Shown: positions 32,937 through 45,000 of the stretch, in pieces
Numbering within the stretch: the stretch's first letter is position 1
Layout: the number at the start of each line of letters is the position of its first letter
NCBI GenBank assembly: GCA_030272155.1
Contig: CP126200.1
Coordinates: 3,658,001-3,722,000, forward strand
From: Tetradesmus obliquus
Lineage: Eukaryota; Chlorophyta; Chlorophyceae; Sphaeropleales; Scenedesmaceae
Reading direction: 5' to 3'
DNA: 64,000 nt
Notes under the pieces: model-generated
Seen by the model: only the letters and a program-made list of their open reading frames with translations
The model's database searches: none
What the model was told of the DNA's origin: nothing
Position numbers and translations under genes: made by a program

Positions 32937-35900
32937 CTAGTCGTCGTCCTCTCGTACGTCCTGCGTCTGCCCTGTAGTCAGCGTCACCCACACCACACGC
33001 AGAATCAGCGTGAACCAGTAGCAATGCAGCACCAGCAGCATCAGCAGCAGCCCATTGAACATGTAGTAGCTGTTTGTCTTGCCACCCAATATGCTTGGCA
33101 ACTCATACAACGTACTGCGGATCACCATCAGGGGAAAGGCAAGCAGCCGCAGCCCCAGCCAAGCCACTACAAACGAGGCAAACAGCCCCAAGGACAGGTC
33201 CTCTTTCTTGCAGTACTTGGCGAGCTTTGCGGCTTCCATGAGCACGTCATTCGCATCATGCAGCAGCATCACGACCGTGCCGATGCGCCAGAAGCTGCAG
33301 TGGTGATGCGGCAAGGCGGCGGCAGTAGAAGGGACATCAGCAGCAGCAGCGGCGGCGGCAGCATGATGTTGATTAAGTCATGGCCGGTGCTGCAAGTCCA
33401 GCAGCATTATTACTGCAAGCACATGGCTGTGGCGACGCACATCAGACCATCACTAGTACAATCCTGCAAACTCTGCAAACTCTTGGGGAGCAACCTGCTG
33501 CTACAAACTACCTCGTACTGCCAACAGCAGCAGCCACCCGCCCGCCCCATCTGAAGTGCAGCGAGGTCCCGATGAGAGTTGCCGTGGCGATGTGGCTGCA
33601 GTACCTGGCTGCTGCATGCAAACCAGGCCATTACCGGGTCCCCTAACAAGATCTGGGGCTTTCCACAGGCCTGTACTGTACTCATGCGCTGGGCTACTGC
33701 CCCCGTCCCATCTGAAGTGCAGCGAGGTCGCGATGAGCGTTGCCGTGGCGATGTGGTGGCTGCAGCGCCTGGCTGCTGCTAGAAAACCAGGCCATTACCG
33801 GGCCCCCCCAACATATTTTAGGCTATCCACAGGCCTGCAATGTAACCATGCGCTGGGCTGCTGCCCCCGGCCCACCTGAAGCGCAGCGAGGTGGCGATGA
33901 GCGTTGCCGTGGCGATGTGGTGGCAGAACATGGGCCAGTGGTCCTTGCGGCGCACCTCCCAGCACTGGATCATGAAGATGCTGGACACGTAGAACCCCAG
34001 CTCCAGGTTGTACAGCAGACGCATCGGCAGCCTGACCAAGAGAAGCAGGCAGGCAGACATGACAGGCAACTCAATAACAAGAGGAGCAAATGGTGAAAGG
34101 CAAACAGCATGGAAGCTGCTGGAGCAGTGGAACCCCAGCTCCAGGTTGTATAGCTGCCGCATGGGCAGCCCGGCAAGCAGAGCAGCAATCAGTACAACAG
34201 CATTTGGAAAAAAACACAGCAGGGTTTCAGATGCTGGAGCAGTAGAACCCCAGCTCCAAGTTGTACAGCAGCCGCATCGGCAGCCTGTACCAGAGCAGCA
34301 GGCACATCAGCAGAAATGCATGCAACCAGATGACAGGGCTGAGAACCCCAGTTCCAGGTTGTACAGCAGCCGCATGGGCAGCCTGGAAGGCAGGCAGATA
34401 GTTCAGGCAGGCAGGCAGGCACACAACCTGCTCAGGCTCCGGAGAAGATGTAACGGGTAAACAGCAAGGAGCATGCTGCAGACATAGAACCCCAGCTGCA
34501 GGTTTGCACAGCAGCCGCATCGGCAGCCTGGCAGCCAAATATGCAGGCAGTACAACAGGATTTCCAAAAGCAGCTGGGTCATGAAGATGCTAGACATGTA
34601 AAAGCCCAGCTCCAGGTTGTACAGCAGACGCATCGGCAGCCTGGCAGGCAGGCGGGCAGGCAGTACAACAGTACTTAGCAGACAGCTTTGCGAATCAGTT
34701 GCTGGACACGCAGGACTCCAGGTCCAGTTTGTAAAGCAGCCGCATGGGCAGCCTGGCAGGCAGAGCAACAGGCAAGACAGAAAGACAGGCAGGCAACCTG
34801 GTGAGGTTCAGGGACTGCATTACAGACAAACAGCAAGGAGAAGCTGCAGACACTCAATCGTAGCTCTCCAAATGCCAGACACGCTAGCTCATGCAGGCAG
34901 GCAGGCGTTCAACCAAATGAGCAGGGGAGTGCATTGCAGCAGCAATCAACCACCGGCTCTGCGGCTACGCTGCTGACATCGCAACAGCAGCTTGAGGTCT
35001 GCTCGAGGTGCGCACAGACGCACCAGGAGCATACCTGCATAGGTGCACACGTGCAACAGCACCATCGCATGACTGACAGCACACTCCTGCTGCTGTTGCT
35101 GCTGCTCACGTGAATTCATGGTGTGGCCAGCCCTGCCAGAACTGCCACGTGTCCAGCACCCAGGGCGCACGCCATGCACAAACCACCCCGATGGCCAGGA
35201 AGGTGCTGTACACCAGCAGCTGCACGCAGCAGCACATGCAATGTAATGATGTAAAGGAGGCAGGCAAGTGATCGTTGAGGTGTGAGTTGTGGCACAGCTA
35301 CAGCTGTACGTCTTCAGGGCGAGCACTTTGGAAGAGCAGCCACAGAAAGCAGCCAACTGCATGTAATGTTGTTTTGTTGTTTACACGCAGCCTGTTCGAG
35401 CCTTTTGGGCACATCGGCAGTTGCTGCAGTGCACCTCAACTGCAGGACTCAGCACCTGCAGCATTCAGTAGCTGCACACCCGCGGCAGTGTATTCTTGCA
35501 AACACTGCATGCGTCCGCTGCTGCTGCGCTGCGTGCTCGCCCTTGCCGCAAGGGCCTGAGTCAGGCTGACAGACCATCAGCAACCAGAGTGCTAGGCGCC
35601 TGTGTCTGATTGTGCTGCTGCTGCTGCTGCTGAATGGTGCTCCTGCTGCTGCTGCTGTTGCTGCTGCTCACCTTCCACAGTGACTCGCTGAACTTCTGCA
35701 CTGCTGTGTGCATGCGCTCCGGCGTCACTTTGCTGTCGCTCTGCTGCCATACCGGCTGCAGCAGCTGGTAAGCAAGTGGCTGCAGGGGTGACAGACATAC
35801 AGCAGCAGGTCAGTAAAGTTGTAAGCAGTAGACTGCGTGCAATTGCTGTCTTAACCTGACTGGCGCTGCGAAAGGGCCACCATTTGACTGGCCTGCAGGC

Positions 35901-36111
35901 ATATGATGGCACGGCAATGCCAAGAAAGGCGCCATAGAACACTGCAGCAAGATTGCAGGGGATTATGAGACTGATGTTATGCTCCAATTGCTGTGGTATA
36001 CAAGCTGCCTTGTCTGCTTCAAATGCTGTGCAGCCGTTGTTAAATGAGCACACACCTCGAAAGCATAGCCATTGAGAACCCAGCGCAATAGAGGGAAGAA
36101 CACGGTCAGGC
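32937..36111 (-). CDS. Ceramide synthase, LAG1/LOH type (first exon not found)
   Basis: Predicted ER multi-span N-acyltransferase joining a sphingoid base to acyl-CoA. Exons: 36111-36052, 35941-35856, 35779-35672, 35219-35110, 34031-33876, 33294-32937, with phases matching. The visible part is about 290 residues. The TLC domain has YNLELGFYVSSIFM, EVRRKD, the His pair FCHHIATATLIATS, and the LAG1 motif RIGTVVMLLHDANDVLMEAAK. Earlier segments LTVFFPLLRWVLNGYAFE, KFSESLWK and WQFWQGWPHHEF match plant LAG1 homologues. The C-terminus is acidic (EDDD). The first coding exon, with the start codon, should lie between 36112 and about 36500 but cannot be placed. The donor at 36052 was chosen for phase. 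Exon 33876-34031 carries ladders on both sides. Head-to-head with uS14m. Confidence 0.84.
33549..33876 (-). repeat. Donor-side copies of ceramide synthase TLC exon, donors lost
   Basis: Two copies of the exon end (HHIATATLIATSL then ...TTCAG) lie at about 33765-33712 and 33598-33549. In both, the donor GTGGG of the real exon has become ATGGG, so they are not usable as donors. Confidence 0.8.
33982..34752 (-). repeat. Seven-copy acceptor ladder of ceramide synthase TLC exon
   Basis: The exon start (LPMRLLYNLELGFY; real acceptor at 34031) is repeated with starts at 34169, 34284, 34382, 34527, 34640 and 34752. Spacing is 98-145 bp. All except the 34169 copy keep an AG just before the repeat. 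The copies at 34284, 34382 and 34640 are nearly intact in the coding part. CTGCCTGCCTG-type pyrimidine tracts precede several. Confidence 0.88.
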
Positions 36112-36549
36112 CTGCAAAAGCCAACCAACTAGCTCAGTACTGCAAGAACGGCCGCTTTCAACACAGACTAGTGGCCATTGTTGAATACAAGACTTGGTCC
36201 CTGACAGCTGTACGCACAAGCAGTAGTCACCAGCTGCTGAACTGGCTCTGACGCCATGCCAACTGCGGCATGCGCCAGGCACGCCTGACCAAAAGCAGGT
36301 GCTGTTCAACAGCAGTCTCGGGGAGGTTGAAAGACAATGGCGACACACGGAGAAGTCTGCGTTCAAACGGTGCACTCGGCAAAGCTTGACTGCCCCGATG
36401 CACTCTGCAACCAGTGATAAACCATCGATCAAGCACTCAAGTTCAACTTAGTTTACTGTAAGGTGCCGATTCACAACAACCGACAGTCATGGAACGCCAC
36501 CGGACAAACAACAGACACAGCAACAAGTGCTTGGGTTCAATGAACGGCA
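36112..36549. promoter_or_regulatory. Divergent promoter region, ceramide synthase (-) / uS14m (+)
   Basis: About 440 bp that must contain the unplaced first exon of the ceramide synthase and both promoters. No motif was recognised. Confidence 0.35.
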
Positions 36550-37038
36550 ATGACCCCCCGCCATTTGAGCCTTCTCACCACGCTGAACGGTATCATTGGG
36601 CAAGCCTTATCTGAAAGCGTCGCTTTGATCAGTAACAGCAGCAGCAGTGGCAGTAGCAGCACAGCAGCACTCAGCACAGTCAACCAAGCCACAATGCCTC
36701 GTATCAAGCTGCCTTACATTCCCTACACCATAGGTACCAACAACAACCTCGTCAGGGACCACATCAGACGCCAAGCAGTGGCTGCCTACGAAGTGGATAG
36801 GGCGGTGTTCAAGGCCATCACCACCGATCAGTCCCTGCCCTACAGCGTGCGCCAGCAGGTCCAGCGCATGTTTGAAACGGAGGTGCCAAGGGATAGCGCG
36901 GCAGTACGCATCAGGAACAGATGCGCGCTTACTGGCCGCGCGAGGGGCGTGAACAGCTTCTACAGGATCTCGCGAATTATGTTCAGGACGATGGCTGCTG
37001 AGGGCCTGCTGCCGGGCGTGAAGAAGTATGTGTGGTGA
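36550..37038 (+). CDS. Mitochondrial small-subunit ribosomal protein uS14
   Basis: Intronless frame of 162 residues. The C-terminal half is uS14: RNRCALTGRARGVNSFYRI then SRIMFRTMAAEGLLPGVKK, which contacts 16S-type rRNA in the small-subunit head. The S14 zinc-binding Cys pairs are absent, as in the zinc-free (C-minus) form. The N-terminal about 48 residues are Ser-rich and low in acidic residues, consistent with a mitochondrial presequence. A second Met (MPRIKLPYIPY, at 36694) marks the probable start of the mature protein. A plastid S14 would normally be encoded in the plastome, so mitochondrial targeting is preferred. Divergent from the ceramide synthase. Confidence 0.85.
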   Translation: MTPRHLSLLTTLNGIIGQALSESVALISNSSSSGSSSTAALSTVNQATMPRIKLPYIPYTIGTNNNLVRDHIRRQAVAAYEVDRAVFKAITTDQSLPYSVRQQVQRMFETEVPRDSAAVRIRNRCALTGRARGVNSFYRISRIMFRTMAAEGLLPGVKKYVW

Positions 37039-37086
37039 AGCACCAGATCCAGCTTGAAGGGGCCTCTAATGGGCATCCTCCAGGTG

Positions 37087-37118
<32 letters not shown>

Positions 37119-40100
37119 GGGAGGCGTCCTTACCACCCTGCGCCTACTGGCTCCATCACCCTACACCAATTCCAGCACATCCCTCAACAGTTGCAACAGA
37201 TACACAGCCACCCAGGCTGCCCTGCAGCAGCAGCAGCACCAAGGACTTGCAGCAGCAGGCATGGCAGCACCAACCTGCGCTGAATGGCTGCAGCTGCTGC
37301 ATCACCACCAGCAGCTGCACCGCCTGCTGCAGCTCTTCAGCTGCTGGGTGCTAGCACCTGGGCAGCGCTGTGCAAGTCCTGCAAGTGTGCACACCCCATG
37401 TCCCTGACGAAGTACTGGCGCACAGCAGCAGCAGCAGCAGCAGCATATACACAAGGCGCCAGACCAGCACTTGTCAACAGCAGCAGCGCAGAATGCCAGC
37501 ACAGGAGTCACAAGGATCAGCCGCATGACAGATGCCAGCACAGTATCAGACAAATGGTGTAGCACATGGCCTGGGCCACCTGCCCCTGGTTGCATCTGCA
37601 TGCCCTTTGTCTTGGAGTGCATCTGCATTGTGTGCATGAGGGGGCCGTCACTCCAGCGCGTGCTGCCAGCATCGAACCGTGCATTGTTGCTGCTGCTGTG
37701 GCTGATGAAGTGGTGACAGGATGATGCTGGTCAGCGTATTTGGTATGCTGCTGATGAACGTGTGCTGTGTTTCACGAGCAGAGCAGCGTCACTGGTAGTG
37801 CCAGCTGTAAGCTGCATGTGTTTCTGGTATCCTGCATGACAGCATCACTTGGTGCATCATACGTATGGGTGCTGTAGCAGCGCTGCAGCTCATGTGCTGC
37901 ACACATGTGGCTTTTGTTTAAGCCTGTCTGCCACCTGCTGCTGCTGGCAATGCAGTGGTACCTCGTTTGACCAGCCGGCTGGATTTGTGACATTTGGTCT
38001 GACCCAGCTCTGCATTTGCTGTGCATCATGTACAGCACGCAGTAGTTCTGTCTTCATTGGTAAGGGCTGTGTCCTTCACAAGTGGCTGCGCTATGGTGAC
38101 CTGACAGCCTCGCTCCTCTATATGTGGCTGGTAAGGGTGTTTTTGCATGAAGCGCTGTGCCATTTACCGCATAGCATCCATATGGCAGCGTACGATAACG
38201 CTCCCTTGCCTCTCAACTGCTCATGGCTGCTTCTAGGGCTTGTTGCCTGACTAAGGTTCAACGAAAGGCTGCACTTGTAAAGGTAGAAGGGATTGAATCC
38301 CTTCAATGGCTTCAGGAGGATCATGGTCACGATGCAGACGCGCCGCGCTTCTGTGCGGCACTGTGCCTGTAAATGCAACTTGCCCTGAGGGCAGCGCTCG
38401 ACCCTTATTTGTGCCAAAGCTGCGTCAGAACTTGAGAGAACATCAACATCAACTACACTCCAGAGACCAGAAGATGTTTGTTGACGTCAGGTATGAACAT
38501 GAAGATGTAGTTACATAGCTTGCCACCCAACTGCCACACCGACATCACACATTAAGGCAAAAGAACATAACACATCGGCAGCCGCGCATGCATCGCACGC
38601 TGCATCCCATCCCATCACACGCATGGATCAAATGACTGCCTTCCAAGAGGTGACACAGCACCAAGAGGTGACACAGAGGTGAGTCAGCTCTCAGCAGTTG
38701 GTGCAAAGCGGCAACCTGACAAACCGCTGTAGCACAGCAGCTGCTGAGGTGGGCTTCGCCCACTAGTCTCGCACTGAACAGCTGCAGATGCCTCTGAAAG
38801 CTGAAGTAGAACATCAAGGCATTACCTCTTCGCTCTTCACCCAGGAGTATATCAGTGAATGCTTGACATTGAGCAAGCAACATCAACAACCAACCTCCAA
38901 GCCAGCACGACACAGCTGCAGCACGCCAGGCGCTGCAGCCAAGCCCGGCACAACACAACCACAGCTCAGAAGCTGTCACCCAATGCCGTCCACACCGTCC
39001 CTCTCATCAGGTGCCATCGCAGGGTAGGGTTTCTCTGCCGCTCCCTCCTTCCTCTGTAGCAACGCAAATTCCAACGCGCCGCAGACCCGCAGACACACAC
39101 ACGACAAGTAGTGTTTATTGCGCAGCAGACGCGCTCACACCTCTGCAGTCCGCTTGCCTCAGCAGCAGCAGGACGCAGCCAGGCCTGTAACAAGCAAGCA
39201 GCCATTGCGAGACATGCCTTGCGCAGCCATCTGCACCAACCCGCCAGACACAACACTTCTGCGGTGCCTTATAAGGCCCGTAGATCAGCCACTTACATAA
39301 CAGTGAACATAACATGTATTGCTGGTGTAAACAGCCCCAAAAGCCCGCAAGCTCCTACCCAGCTGTCACCCAGCCAACCACTGCAGTGTGCGCCTTGCAC
39401 AGTCAAATGTGTGCCTTGCACCTCCAAGCACAACAGGTGCCCAATACAGACAAGGGGACAGGACCAGCCAGCAGGGGCCAGGGTGCAGCAACTCTGCACA
39501 CCTGTTGGCATCCCCCCCCTAACAGCAACACAAAGCAGCAGTAAGCCACGCATTGCTGTTGCTGACGGCCCTGAGAGACATCCCTGGCCTGTGACAGTTT
39601 GGTGCAGCAGTGCTACCAGTGCCTGATGATTCCAAGTCCAGCTGGCATGTGCATGTTGACAGGCATATGTAATTACCGACTCACGATGCACTGTACCGCG
39701 GTCTACGCCAAAACAAAGCAAACACACACAGCTAGGCTGGTAAATCAATCATGACAGGCCCTGTGGTGATAAATAATGACCGGTGGGCATGTGTAAGCCA
39801 GCCGCATGCAGAACACGGCACGACACATGCATGTTACACTGTTACTTTCGCAACAGTAACACGGCATGTGCAGCACGCACAGCGGCATTATCTGCACGCT
39901 GGGATGCTGCTGCAGCTCAAGGACAGTACCTATGGTGTTCGATGGCAATGCAAATTAACGATGCACGTCAAGAGAGGCTCGTCAACCTGATCGCATACAC
40001 ACGATTCAAGCCAAGCCTTTTCAACTCTGACCGTAGGCCTGAGGGCACAGTGGCAACATACGCAGTGCTGCTGTCTTTTTCAAGCACAGCCGAGCAGTTC

Positions 40101-42329
40101 AGCCTGGCACAGTGCAGCCACGCCAGTCAGACACGTAAGGAGAGTGCAACAAACGCTGCCCCAAAACCCACAACAGCGGCACTACAACCTACAAAGCACA
40201 GGAACGCGCGGGGAACATGTACAACAGGGGAGGCAATGCAAGTGAGATGTGCCACTGAAAGCCTGCCGCATGCTCGCTGAGTAGCACCGCAACAGCTGGT
40301 GCTCAACGTTCCAGACAGCTTTCAACGGTACCACAAGCATCAGGCAAGTAGTGCCTGCGCTCAGCCGCAGATTCCTTCCACACCATCTAGCAGCATGCTG
40401 CTTCCACAAGCCTGCCGCTGCCACCCAAAACACCACAGGAGACATAACAAACAAAGCTACAGTGGTTGTGAGCAGGGCGTTTACGCCCCTAGGAGTGCCA
40501 ACCATCTGGCATTCCATGCAACCACTGACAAAGGGAAACGGCGGTGCTGTGTGCTGTCGCTCAATCCAGCCAGCCGACCATGCAATATTTGACCTCATGA
40601 CCTCATAACCCAAATGCAAGCATGCTACACAAGTACTTATCGGGATGCCCTGCGGTCCATGCAGAGCGGTTGAGCCAAGCACAACGCGCTGCAGACACAC
40701 ACAACATGGAAGCAGTCAGAAGAAAGCAAGCTGTTAGCAGCTGTTGCAAGCTGTTTGCTGCTTGCCAGCCTCAATGCCTGCCACTAGGCTGGCCTAACAC
40801 AGCTATTGCCTGTCTCATCAATACAGAAACAAGGTAGCAGCGTGCTCTGCCCGTCGCACACATACAGCCCCATACCAGTCCAGATGTGTCGAATTCTTTG
40901 ATTGCTATCGTGTTGGTTCTAGTTTGTTGGTAGCGCCCCATTCGAGTAAACAACATGTGGGCGCCATACGCAGCCGTACAATGGTAACAGCTGCTGCGCT
41001 GTAGTAGAAGGGCCATTGCATGCAGGCATGCATCCACAAAAGGGACAGCCCCAAGCATCCCTACCCTCGACAACAGCAGGACAACAGCAGGACAGATGAT
41101 GTGATGAGTAGCAGCTAGCATAGCCACACACACGGGGCACAGCCCGTGTGCTTCGCTGTCCTGTCAAACTATGCAAGCGGCGGCAGCAGCACAGGCGGCG
41201 CCGCCGATAACACCAGCCAGCCAAGCAGAGCAGCAAGTGGTTTGCTGCTAGCAGTCGGCAGTAAGGTGACAATAACATACTCACCATAGAAGCCTGCCGC
41301 TGCCCCGCTGGCCAAAGCAGCTAACATACAACTCTTTCAAGCAAGGCCATGCCACTGGCAGAGTGCTGGGAGGTGCAACGCATGCCATTGCTGCATGCAG
41401 CTGCCGAGACCCCAGGTTGCAGGAGAGGCACTCGAGCAACAGCTGGAGGCAAGCAGCAGCAAGCAGCAGCAGCAAGCAGGCATGCATAGCAGCAGATGCT
41501 GTACCAGTGGCCCTCTCAGGCTCTCGTCCAACCCAGATGCACTCGGTGCTCGCGTTGCATACTGTTGAGTATTGAGATGCTGCGAGCGTGCCAGCAAAGA
41601 AGCCAGCCTACTGCAAACACTTGACACGGGCACACGCGCAGCTGCCAAAGCACGCGCCTGCCCCACTCTACCACTGCCCGTGACACATCAATAGCCACAT
41701 ACGGTGCAGCCAGCGCGGATAAGAAGCCAACGCAACTCTGGCACACACTGGCTGAGCAAGCGCTGTCTGTCCAGAAGGGTTCAACGGTTCCTGCAAGCCA
41801 AAAGCCAAGCTAACCCATCGCCAAGCCTGTCCCAAGCAAGCCTGTGCTCAAGCCTGTAAAGCACAACACAACCCTCGCCTGTTTGTGATATGTACGATTG
41901 TAAGCCACCAGAGGCAACTGCTGCAGCAGCAGCTGCAGGGGCAGGGTCCCCAGATCCACAGACACCTGTGCAGCAGCAAACCCCCCACTAGCAGTCATCA
42001 AACAACCCACGCATCACCATCAATCAGCCCTAAAAAGCCACCAGAAGTCGCTGCACACTGTGCCGTGCTGAACAGCGCTCAATCGGAAGCCATGCGACAC
42101 ACCAAACAGGGCACCATTCAACTTCGCAAACGCACTGCTCACAACCCTGGCCACACCACCAACAACCTGCAGTGAAGCCAAGGCGAATGAGCACTGCTAC
42201 ACGGCCACAAATGCTGCTGCGAACCAGCAGCTGCTGCAGCACGCAGGTTGCTGCGGGCAGGCGTCAGCCGACGCCCCATGCCACAGCTCAACACGCCTGC
42301 TGCTGCTGCTGTGAGGCAACCGCTGCGCC
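37039..42329. other. Long unresolved stretch, no gene assigned
   Basis: About 5.3 kb. 37060-37450 is CAG/GCA-rich and probably 3' UTR of uS14m. A short perfect hairpin GAAGGGATT-G-AATCCCTTC lies near 38285. On the minus strand there are protein-like fragments. At about 42176 an AG acceptor precedes VVGGVARVVSSAFAKLNGAL. Near 40490 there is MVGTPRGVNALLTTTVALFV plus a hydrophobic run, and near 40200 FVGCSAAVVGFGAAFVALSL then stop. At about 41320 lies MLAALASGAAAGFYG with a GTGAGT donor. They could be exons of a small membrane protein, but I could not join them in phase. No family is recognised. Confidence 0.3.
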
Positions 42330-43670
42330 TCACATGCCCATGACGGGCGAGATCTGCGGCTGCTGCATGCACGCGCCGCGCTGCATTGCTGCTAGCATGC
42401 TCTGCAGCCTGTGCACCTCGTCCTTGAGCCCCTGGTTCTCAATCTCCAGCTGGTGCATGTAGTCGTTCTTGCGCGCACGGCTGCGCTGCGCAGACTCCCT
42501 GCAGAAGAAGTTTGCAGGAAAGCAGGTTTGCAGGACTGCATGAGCAGAACAGTTTGCCGGAGCGCAGGCTGGCGCAGCTGCTGCAGGGGTGGCACGGCTA
42601 CGAGACAAGATGCTGGCAGCGGCAGGCATGCTGGCACGCACACATTCTGGCACCCGCACTGCTGTTGCGGCTGATGCCATGCACCGCTGCTGCGGCTGAT
42701 GCGCCGAGGCCTGTCGCTACCAGATGACAATTGGAAGCATGTGGGAACCGGCCAAGATGTCGGCAGCTGCCTCCTGCAGCTGCAGCTGGCACATATCACC
42801 GACTGCTGATGGTGGATGCAGTCCCGCTGCTGCTGGTTGTTGACTGCCAGCATGTATATAAAACACAGCAACGGCAAGGACACTTGCAGCCGACGCCTAA
42901 AGGCCCAATAAGACATATCTATGATCCTGCTCGATCTGGCTGGCAGTCAACTGCAAGCGTGCCTAATCAGAGGTGAGCACTGACCTGCGCTTCTGCTTGA
43001 TGCGCTCCACTGCTGCCTCCACCTCTGCCTGTGTTCTCTGCGACTTGCTGCCTGGCTTGCGCATCACAGTCAGGCCCGCAGAGGGCGCCATGGGCGGCTG
43101 TGGAGTCATCAGACCCATGCTGGGTGTCATCTGTGCATAGCTGCCAGCTGCCACTGGTGCAGGAGGCACCATCAGTGCTGTGCTGCATCCAGGCATGGGG
43201 CCGCTGGGCAAAGCGGCGTGCATAGGCGCTGCAGTAAATGCTGCTGGCTTAAGATCGGACAAACTGCAAGCTGCGGGGGTCGGCAGCACCTGCTGCTGGG
43301 GCACCGGCTGTGCCTGGAATGGTGCGAAGCCATAGCCCTGCAACTGCTGCGCCTGCGCGTTGGCAAGCAGCGCTGCTGGGTCCTGCTCCACCTGAGCCTT
43401 GAAGAGCTCCACCAAGTCGTAAGTGGTGGCGCTGGCTTCGCTGTAGCCGGAAGCACCGCTGGAGCTGGAGCTGGGTGCTGGCGCATCGGCCTCTTGCCGT
43501 GCTGCTGTGCCCTCCTGACAGACGCCCTCGCCAAACTCAGCAAGCTCCTCGTCAGGCAGACACTCTATGGCATTATACCAGTTGAAGTCGTCCTCAGCGA
43601 GCAGGGTGTCCAGTGCCAGCTCGGGGCTGGGAGCTGGAGGAGGTGCATTAGACACAGAAAAGCGACACAT
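42330..43670 (-). CDS. bZIP transcription factor with atypical basic region
   Basis: Exons 43670-42985 and 42498-42330 give 284 residues. The N-terminal part holds acidic, Ser/Ala/Gln- and Pro-rich segments (for example LAEDDFNWYNAIECLPDEEL) that look like activation regions. The basic region is split by the intron and reads ERIKQKRRESAQRSRARKND. A zipper with leucines every seven residues follows (QLEIENQGLKDEVHRL, then a Met). In the bZIP signature N-x-x-S-A-x-x-x-R, the Asn position is Arg (about residue 228). The splice junction CGCAG|GTCAGT / CTGCAG|GGAGTC leaves no way to restore Asn. The zipper is short (3-4 heptads) and near the C-terminus. Head-to-head with the RAP-domain gene. Confidence 0.82.
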
Positions 43671-45000
43671 TTTCGCTACGCACTGTAGCGGTGCAGCGAA
43701 GCAAGGGCGTCGAGTCTGACCAAGAAATCTGGGAGTGGGGGTCGTTGGCGAGGCTCGCCTCGACTATGAAAGGATAACAAAAAAGCGACAGCAAGAAAGT
43801 TCTGGCACACATTGAGCAGACCACGCTCAAGACCCAGCTCGTTCTGGGCCTGAGATCGAGGGGTGCTAACAGTGTGAACAACCCGTTCGTCATTGCCTCC
43901 GAAACAGCCACCTGTGGAGACAACAGCAGCCGAATCTCAACGATCAAACCAGTACATGAATACTTGAAAAGTATATCAGGACCTTACGGCGCAAGCAAAG
44001 GTTCAAACCAAGGTGCAAAAGTCAGGTGTTGTGCGTTGCCTCATGATAAAAACGACCAAAAGGATCTTTTCGGGATTCGCCGAAAGCTCGTAGGAGCGTC
44101 TGCAGAGCAGTCAACTCTGACGAGTTGCGATTGTCGAAAGCACCGCATGTGGTTCCTATGGCTGCTACTAAAACATATCAAGTGCTTTCACTTCTAGTGA
44201 AGCTTTTAAGCTGCGCCATGACAGTCCTGCTGCAACCATGCTGATGGGCTTGCAAAATTTGCAAAGCAGAGTGCAAAGCCAATACACCCATCTATCAGAC
44301 GGGCAGTGGCTGTCAGAATATCAGGAAGTGAATCACAAACTGGCTGCAGAAGGGCAGGGTCTGATCAACGCACGTGCCCAGCCGTCTGAGGCTGTAGCTG
44401 CAGGGCCTCAGGCCCTGCAGGAGGCTCCTGCAAGCCTGCCCGGCGTGTACCTGTGCATGTGCCCCCACTGCTGTAGATGTAGTTACTAGGTTCAGTCGGA
44501 AGCTGATGGTATGACCGGTTATTGGCTCATTAGCGAACAAAGCAAACTACAGACTCCCTGCTGTCACTTGAAGGTCAAACCCAGCTGTGCCAGGTGCACA
44601 TGAAGTAGAGAACAGCACGATGACGTAACCGTAAGTTCGTTGAAGTCATCGGATGTGTGAAACATTTGAGACAGCACCACCAGGCATGGCTCCACCCCCT
44701 CCAGGATGGTGTTATTTAACATGAACACATGATCTCGGCACTTCCAGCAGATGCAGGCAGCGACGTTTGTACGCATGCCTATTGAATGTGGTAAACAAGC
44801 AATTGTGGCAGTCAATGGCGCCTGACCCCATCGTGCGTCAGTGCAGTTGATGATGGCTGGCGTGCGGGTCAGCTTTGCCCTCGTTGCAGACCAGTGCAGG
44901 GATTATATGTACACAGCGTTGTTGCTGCATCGAGTAGCGACCAGTGACAACAGCACTAAATTGGAGGGTAGAGTGCAGTAGTGTGTTGCTGTCTGGCCAC
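43671..45000. promoter_or_regulatory. Divergent promoter region, bZIP (-) / RAP-domain gene (+)
   Basis: 1.3 kb between two start codons. A short open frame at 44238-44489 (+), 83 codons, begins MLMGLQNLQSRVQSQYTHL. It has a protein-like first half, but no family or splice partner is seen, so I do not call it. No promoter motif identified. Confidence 0.35.

Noticed and set aside
44238..44489. An 83-codon open frame beginning MLMGLQNLQSRVQSQ between the bZIP and RAP genes.
   Set aside because: Only the first half looks protein-like; there is no family, no splice partner, and it lies in a divergent promoter region.
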